The notes under the pieces were generated by a model. The model had not been told where the DNA came from and did no database searches. It was given only the letters and a program-made list of their open reading frames with translations. From an uncultured Clostridia bacterium (GTDB lineage Bacteria > Bacillota > Clostridia > Christensenellales > Borkfalkiaceae): 8,617 bases of DNA. Each line of letters opens with the position of its first letter. Position 1 is the first letter of the stretch. Shown here piece by piece: positions 5,976 to 8,617 of the stretch. A program made the translations under genes and the position numbers. The stretch is from assembly GCA_934271725.1 (NCBI GenBank), contig CAKQSC010000043.1:1-8617 (forward strand), written 5' to 3'.

Positions 5976-6380
5976 ATGTTTACGAAAAAATTGAGCGAAC
6001 AGGACGCTTTGAAAATGAGTTCCGTAACGCTGGCGTTCGTCGGCGACGCGGTTTATACGCTGTTCGTAAGGGAAAAACTTTCCCTCGGAAAGGACTATAA
6101 GTCGGGCGAACTCAACAAAATGACTACTTCTTACGTACGGGCGACGGCGCAGGCGGAAAAAATCACCGCGCTTTTAGGAAATCTTACGGAAAACGAAAGT
6201 TACGTATATCGCAGGGCAAGAAACGCCCATAAACCGAGCAGGGCGAAAAGCGCAAGCGTTTCCGAATACAACAAAAGCACGGGGTTCGAGGCGTTGGTCG
6301 GATATTTGTACTTAACGGGCGACGAAGAAAGACTTTCGTACGTTTTAAACTTTGGAGAAGAAGATGAAAATAGAGGGTAG
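5976..6380 (+). CDS. mrnC: Mini-ribonuclease 3 (23S rRNA maturation)
   Basis: A 134-residue protein consisting only of an RNase III catalytic domain without the double-stranded-RNA-binding domain, which defines Mini-RNase III. The segment LAFVGDAVY (19-27) carries catalytic D24, and FEALVGYLYL (104-113) carries the second catalytic acid E105; the basic RRARN segment with HKPSRAKS lies between them. In Bacillus subtilis the enzyme trims both ends of 23S precursor rRNA. The ATG at 5976 is preceded by GGTGAG (5964-5969), which pairs with the 3' end of 16S rRNA; a longer reading from 5925 would begin inside the promoter and was rejected. The stop overlaps the start of rlmB by 17 bases, the conserved neighbour in Firmicutes. 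No cysS lies upstream, unlike the usual order. Confidence 0.92.
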   Translation: MFTKKLSEQDALKMSSVTLAFVGDAVYTLFVREKLSLGKDYKSGELNKMTTSYVRATAQAEKITALLGNLTENESYVYRRARNAHKPSRAKSASVSEYNKSTGFEALVGYLYLTGDEERLSYVLNFGEEDENRG

Positions 6381-7086
6381 AAACGCCGTGAGCGAACTCG
6401 TAAAGAGGTCGGCCAAAATCGAAAAAATATATATCGAAACGGGACTTAACAATCCCGAATCAAAAAAACTTGCGGAAGAGATTAAAAAACTAGGGGTAAG
6501 GGTATGTTTTTTGCCTAAAACGGCAATGGACAAAGAAAGCGAAACGCACCGTCATCAGGGATTTATCGCGGTTACGGAAGATTATAAATACGCCGACTTT
6601 ACGGACGTAATAGAAAAAGCGAAAGACAAAGACGGGTTTATAATCGCGCTGGACGGAATATCCGATCCGCACAATCTCGGCTCTATAATAAGGGTTGCGG
6701 AGTGCGTCGGGGCGGACGGCGTTATCATAACGAAAGACAGATGTTGCCCCGTTAACGAAACGGTTATAAGGGTTAGCGAGGGGGGTACGAGTTACGTGAA
6801 GATAGCGAGAGTTACCAACCTTACCGTGACGCTTAATACGCTTAAAGACAACGGCTACTGGGTAACGGGCGCGGAACTCGGCGGAGAAAATCTTTACAAC
6901 GCCGATCTTACGGGCAAAACGGTTATAGTAATCGGCGGTGAAGATACGGGGCTCAGAAGGCTTACGAAAGACGTTTGCGACAGAATAGTTACAATACCCA
7001 TGGCGGGTAAAGTCAATTCGCTCAACGCTTCCGTAGCGTGTGCGGTGGTGGCTTTCGAGGCGCAAAGACAAAGGACGCTTAAATGA
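6364..7086 (+). CDS. rlmB: 23S rRNA (guanosine-2'-O-)-methyltransferase, TrmH/SpoU family, RlmB type
   Basis: A 240-residue SPOUT-class enzyme that methylates a ribose in 23S rRNA (Gm2251 in E. coli numbering) using S-adenosylmethionine. The N-terminal substrate-binding domain (about 1-72) starts MKIEGRNAV and ends with the RlmB hallmark HQG (64-66). The catalytic domain shows motif 1 DPHNLGSIIR (101-110) with N104 and R110, motif 2 GGEDTGL (191-197), and motif 3 IPMAGKVNSLNASVA (211-225), which form the trefoil knot and cofactor pocket. The ATG at 6364 has GGAG at 6354-6357 inside the end of mrnC; an in-frame TTG 12 bases earlier is a weaker choice. Its stop overlaps the sigma-factor start as ATGA. 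Closely related TrmH-family enzymes for tRNA exist, but the mrnC neighbour supports RlmB. Confidence 0.9.
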   Translation: MKIEGRNAVSELVKRSAKIEKIYIETGLNNPESKKLAEEIKKLGVRVCFLPKTAMDKESETHRHQGFIAVTEDYKYADFTDVIEKAKDKDGFIIALDGISDPHNLGSIIRVAECVGADGVIITKDRCCPVNETVIRVSEGGTSYVKIARVTNLTVTLNTLKDNGYWVTGAELGGENLYNADLTGKTVIVIGGEDTGLRRLTKDVCDRIVTIPMAGKVNSLNASVACAVVAFEAQRQRTLK

Positions 7087-7619
7087 AAGACAAAACTAAC
7101 GAAGAGTTGATAAAAACGTACGTCGGGGGCGACAAAAGCGCGTTTAACGCGTTGCATTCCCGATTTGAGGCGTATATGAAACACGTAGCGCGTACTTACT
7201 ATCTTATGGGCGAAGAACGCGACGACGTACTACAATACGCCGAAATAGGCTTCTTTTACGCGGTTATGAATTACGACGGAGACGAACCGTTTGAACCCTA
7301 TGCGAAAGCGTGCATAAAAAATCGGGTTCTCGACGAGATAAAGAAAAAAAACGCCGATAAACGCAAGCCCGTCGTTTTCGATGCGATATACGCCACGTTC
7401 GTAGATCCGCAACAAAACGTCGTCGATAAAGATATGGCGGAACGCGTTATGAAGTTTATCGACGAAAAATGTTCGGAAGCGGAACGCGAAGCGATAAAAA
7501 TGTTCGTCGACGGAAAATCTTATAAAGAGATAGCGACGGAAACGGGCAAGGAAGAAAAAGCGGTGGATAACGCCGTTCAGAGAGTCAGAAACAAAGTAAA
7601 AGCGGAATTCGGAGGTTGA
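7083..7619 (+). CDS. sigH: RNA polymerase sigma factor, SigH (Spo0H)-like
   Basis: A 178-residue sigma-70-family factor with region 2 at about residues 7-100 and region 4 at about 130-175, joined by a short linker. Region 4.2 (DGKSYKEIA, then KAVDNAVQRVRNK) closely follows Bacillus subtilis SigH, and the place after mrnC-rlmB is where sigH sits in Firmicutes. In spore-formers SigH drives early stationary-phase and sporulation-entry genes. It differs from the standard: about 40 residues shorter than the 218-residue B. subtilis protein, and the usual DxVQEGxIGL in region 2 reads DVLQYAEIGFF. The yacP/rae1 gene normally between rlmB and sigH is missing. AAGGA at 7071-7075 serves its ATG, which overlaps the rlmB stop as ATGA. 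It could be an ECF-like relative, but region 4 and position favour SigH. Confidence 0.8.
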   Translation: MKDKTNEELIKTYVGGDKSAFNALHSRFEAYMKHVARTYYLMGEERDDVLQYAEIGFFYAVMNYDGDEPFEPYAKACIKNRVLDEIKKKNADKRKPVVFDAIYATFVDPQQNVVDKDMAERVMKFIDEKCSEAEREAIKMFVDGKSYKEIATETGKEEKAVDNAVQRVRNKVKAEFGG

Positions 7620-7620
7620 A

Positions 7621-8617
7621 ATGGCTTATCTTGCGATATACAGAAAATACAGACCGTGCGGTTTCGACGACGTATACGGGCAGGAACATATCGTTAAAAC
7701 GTTAAAACGTCAGATAGAAACGGGGCGAATAGGGCACGCGTATCTGTTTTCGGGTTCGAGAGGCACGGGTAAGACGACTATGGCGAGAATATTCGCCAAA
7801 GCGATAAACTGCCTTAATCCGAAAGACGGCAGTCCTTGCGGAGAGTGCGCGGTATGCAAGGCTCTTTCAAACCCCGCGAACCTCGATATAATAGAAATAG
7901 ACGCGGCTTCAAACAACAGAGTCGACGAGATAAGAAACCTCAGAGAAACGGTAACTTTCCCGCCGACGACGGGCAAATATAAAGTCTATATAGTCGACGA
8001 AGTTCATATGCTTACAGATCAGGCGTTCAACGCTTTATTGAAAACGTTGGAAGAACCGCCGTCGTACGCGGTGTTCATTCTTGCCACTACGGAAGCGCAC
8101 AAAGTACCGCAAACGATACTTTCGAGATGTATGAGGTTCGATTTCAAACTTATTTCGGAAGATTTGATTGCGGACAGAATAAAAAACATTTACGACGATT
8201 TGGGTAAGGAATACGAAGATTCCGCCGTTCACGCAATCGCGAGGGCGGGAAACGGTTCTATGAGAGACGCTTTGTCCGTTGCGGATATCTGCGTATCTTA
8301 CGGCGACGGAAAATTGACGTATAACGACGTTCTCGAAGTTCTGGGTTCGTCCGACAAGGATTCGTTGTATTCGCTTATAGAAAGCATTTTCGTGTCGGAC
8401 GGCGGAAAGGCGATAGAAACGCTCAATACTCTTACGGCAAAGGGAAAGAGTATCGGCGTTATCGCGGAGGACGTGGTAAACGCTTTGAGAAACGTGTACG
8501 TGGTTTCGTCGTGCGGTAATTACGATTCTGTTCTTCACCTTCCCGAAAGCGAAACGAAAGAACTTTTAAGGCTTGCTTCGCTTACGGTGCCGGCGAGAAC
8601 GGTAAGGTGTATGGAAC
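7621..8617 (+). CDS. dnaX: DNA polymerase III subunit gamma/tau, N-terminal part
   Basis: The clamp-loader ATPase that loads the sliding clamp at replication forks. The frame is open from the ATG at 7621 to the window edge, giving 332 codons with no stop. The N-terminus MAYLAIYRKYRP is typical. Walker A GSRGTGKT is at 45-52, the four zinc ligands are C64, C73, C76 and C79, Walker B ends DEVH (126-129), sensor 1 is ATTE (155-158), and the SRC motif with its arginine finger is at 168-170; the sensor 2 segment GNGSMRDALS follows further on. Domains I-II and much of domain III are present; the tau-specific C-terminus and any frameshift site lie outside. GGAGG (7611-7615), inside the sigma-factor end, serves the start, which lies one base after that stop, so translation is probably coupled. 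Confidence 0.95.
   Translation, partial: MAYLAIYRKYRPCGFDDVYGQEHIVKTLKRQIETGRIGHAYLFSGSRGTGKTTMARIFAKAINCLNPKDGSPCGECAVCKALSNPANLDIIEIDAASNNRVDEIRNLRETVTFPPTTGKYKVYIVDEVHMLTDQAFNALLKTLEEPPSYAVFILATTEAHKVPQTILSRCMRFDFKLISEDLIADRIKNIYDDLGKEYEDSAVHAIARAGNGSMRDALSVADICVSYGDGKLTYNDVLEVLGSSDKDSLYSLIESIFVSDGGKAIETLNTLTAKGKSIGVIAEDVVNALRNVYVVSSCGNYDSVLHLPESETKELLRLASLTVPARTVRCME

Overview
The window looks like ordinary chromosome from an uncultured, spore-forming member of the Clostridia (Firmicutes/Bacillota). The main evidence is a clear SpoIIID homologue preceded by a sigma-E-like promoter, a SigH-type sigma factor in the conserved mrnC-rlmB-sigH neighbourhood, strong GGAGG-type ribosome binding sites, and a Firmicutes-type (class 2) GalT. 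GC content is moderate and codon use favours NCG codons (ACG, GCG, TCG, CCG) together with many ATA isoleucine codons. I cannot place it more precisely from sequence alone. I see no phage, insertion sequence, CRISPR, tRNA or rRNA. No wholly new system stands out; the most unusual content is in the control regions.

Layout. (1) 1-377, minus strand: the N-terminal part of a CPBP-family membrane protease, cut by the window edge. (2) 378-602: a divergent control region. Two near-consensus housekeeping promoters share one 11-bp palindrome as back-to-back -35 elements. The minus promoter is predicted to start exactly at the protease ATG (a leaderless mRNA). The plus promoter makes a leader of about 165 nt that ends in a terminator-like hairpin just before the next gene. 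(3) 603-3000: a three-gene ABC importer operon of NitT/TauT type (lipoprotein, permease, ATPase), substrate unknown. (4) 3070-5556: galT-galE, two Leloir-pathway enzymes. Their promoter lies at the end of the ATPase gene, and its predicted start falls inside the terminator stem of the ABC operon. (5) 5626-5880: spoIIID with its own sigma-E-like promoter and a strong terminator. (6) 5976-8617: mrnC, rlmB, a sigH-like gene and the start of dnaX, tightly packed behind one promoter.

How the genes work together. The importer genes are translationally coupled and form one transporter. GalT and GalE together interconvert galactose-1-phosphate and UDP-sugars; no galactokinase is visible here. MrnC and RlmB both act on 23S rRNA. 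The SigH-like factor and SpoIIID bracket sporulation control, early entry and mother-cell stage respectively, but sit in separate transcription units. The dnaX gene (clamp loader) starts one base after the sigma-factor stop, so replication, rRNA maturation and a probable sporulation sigma factor share one transcript.
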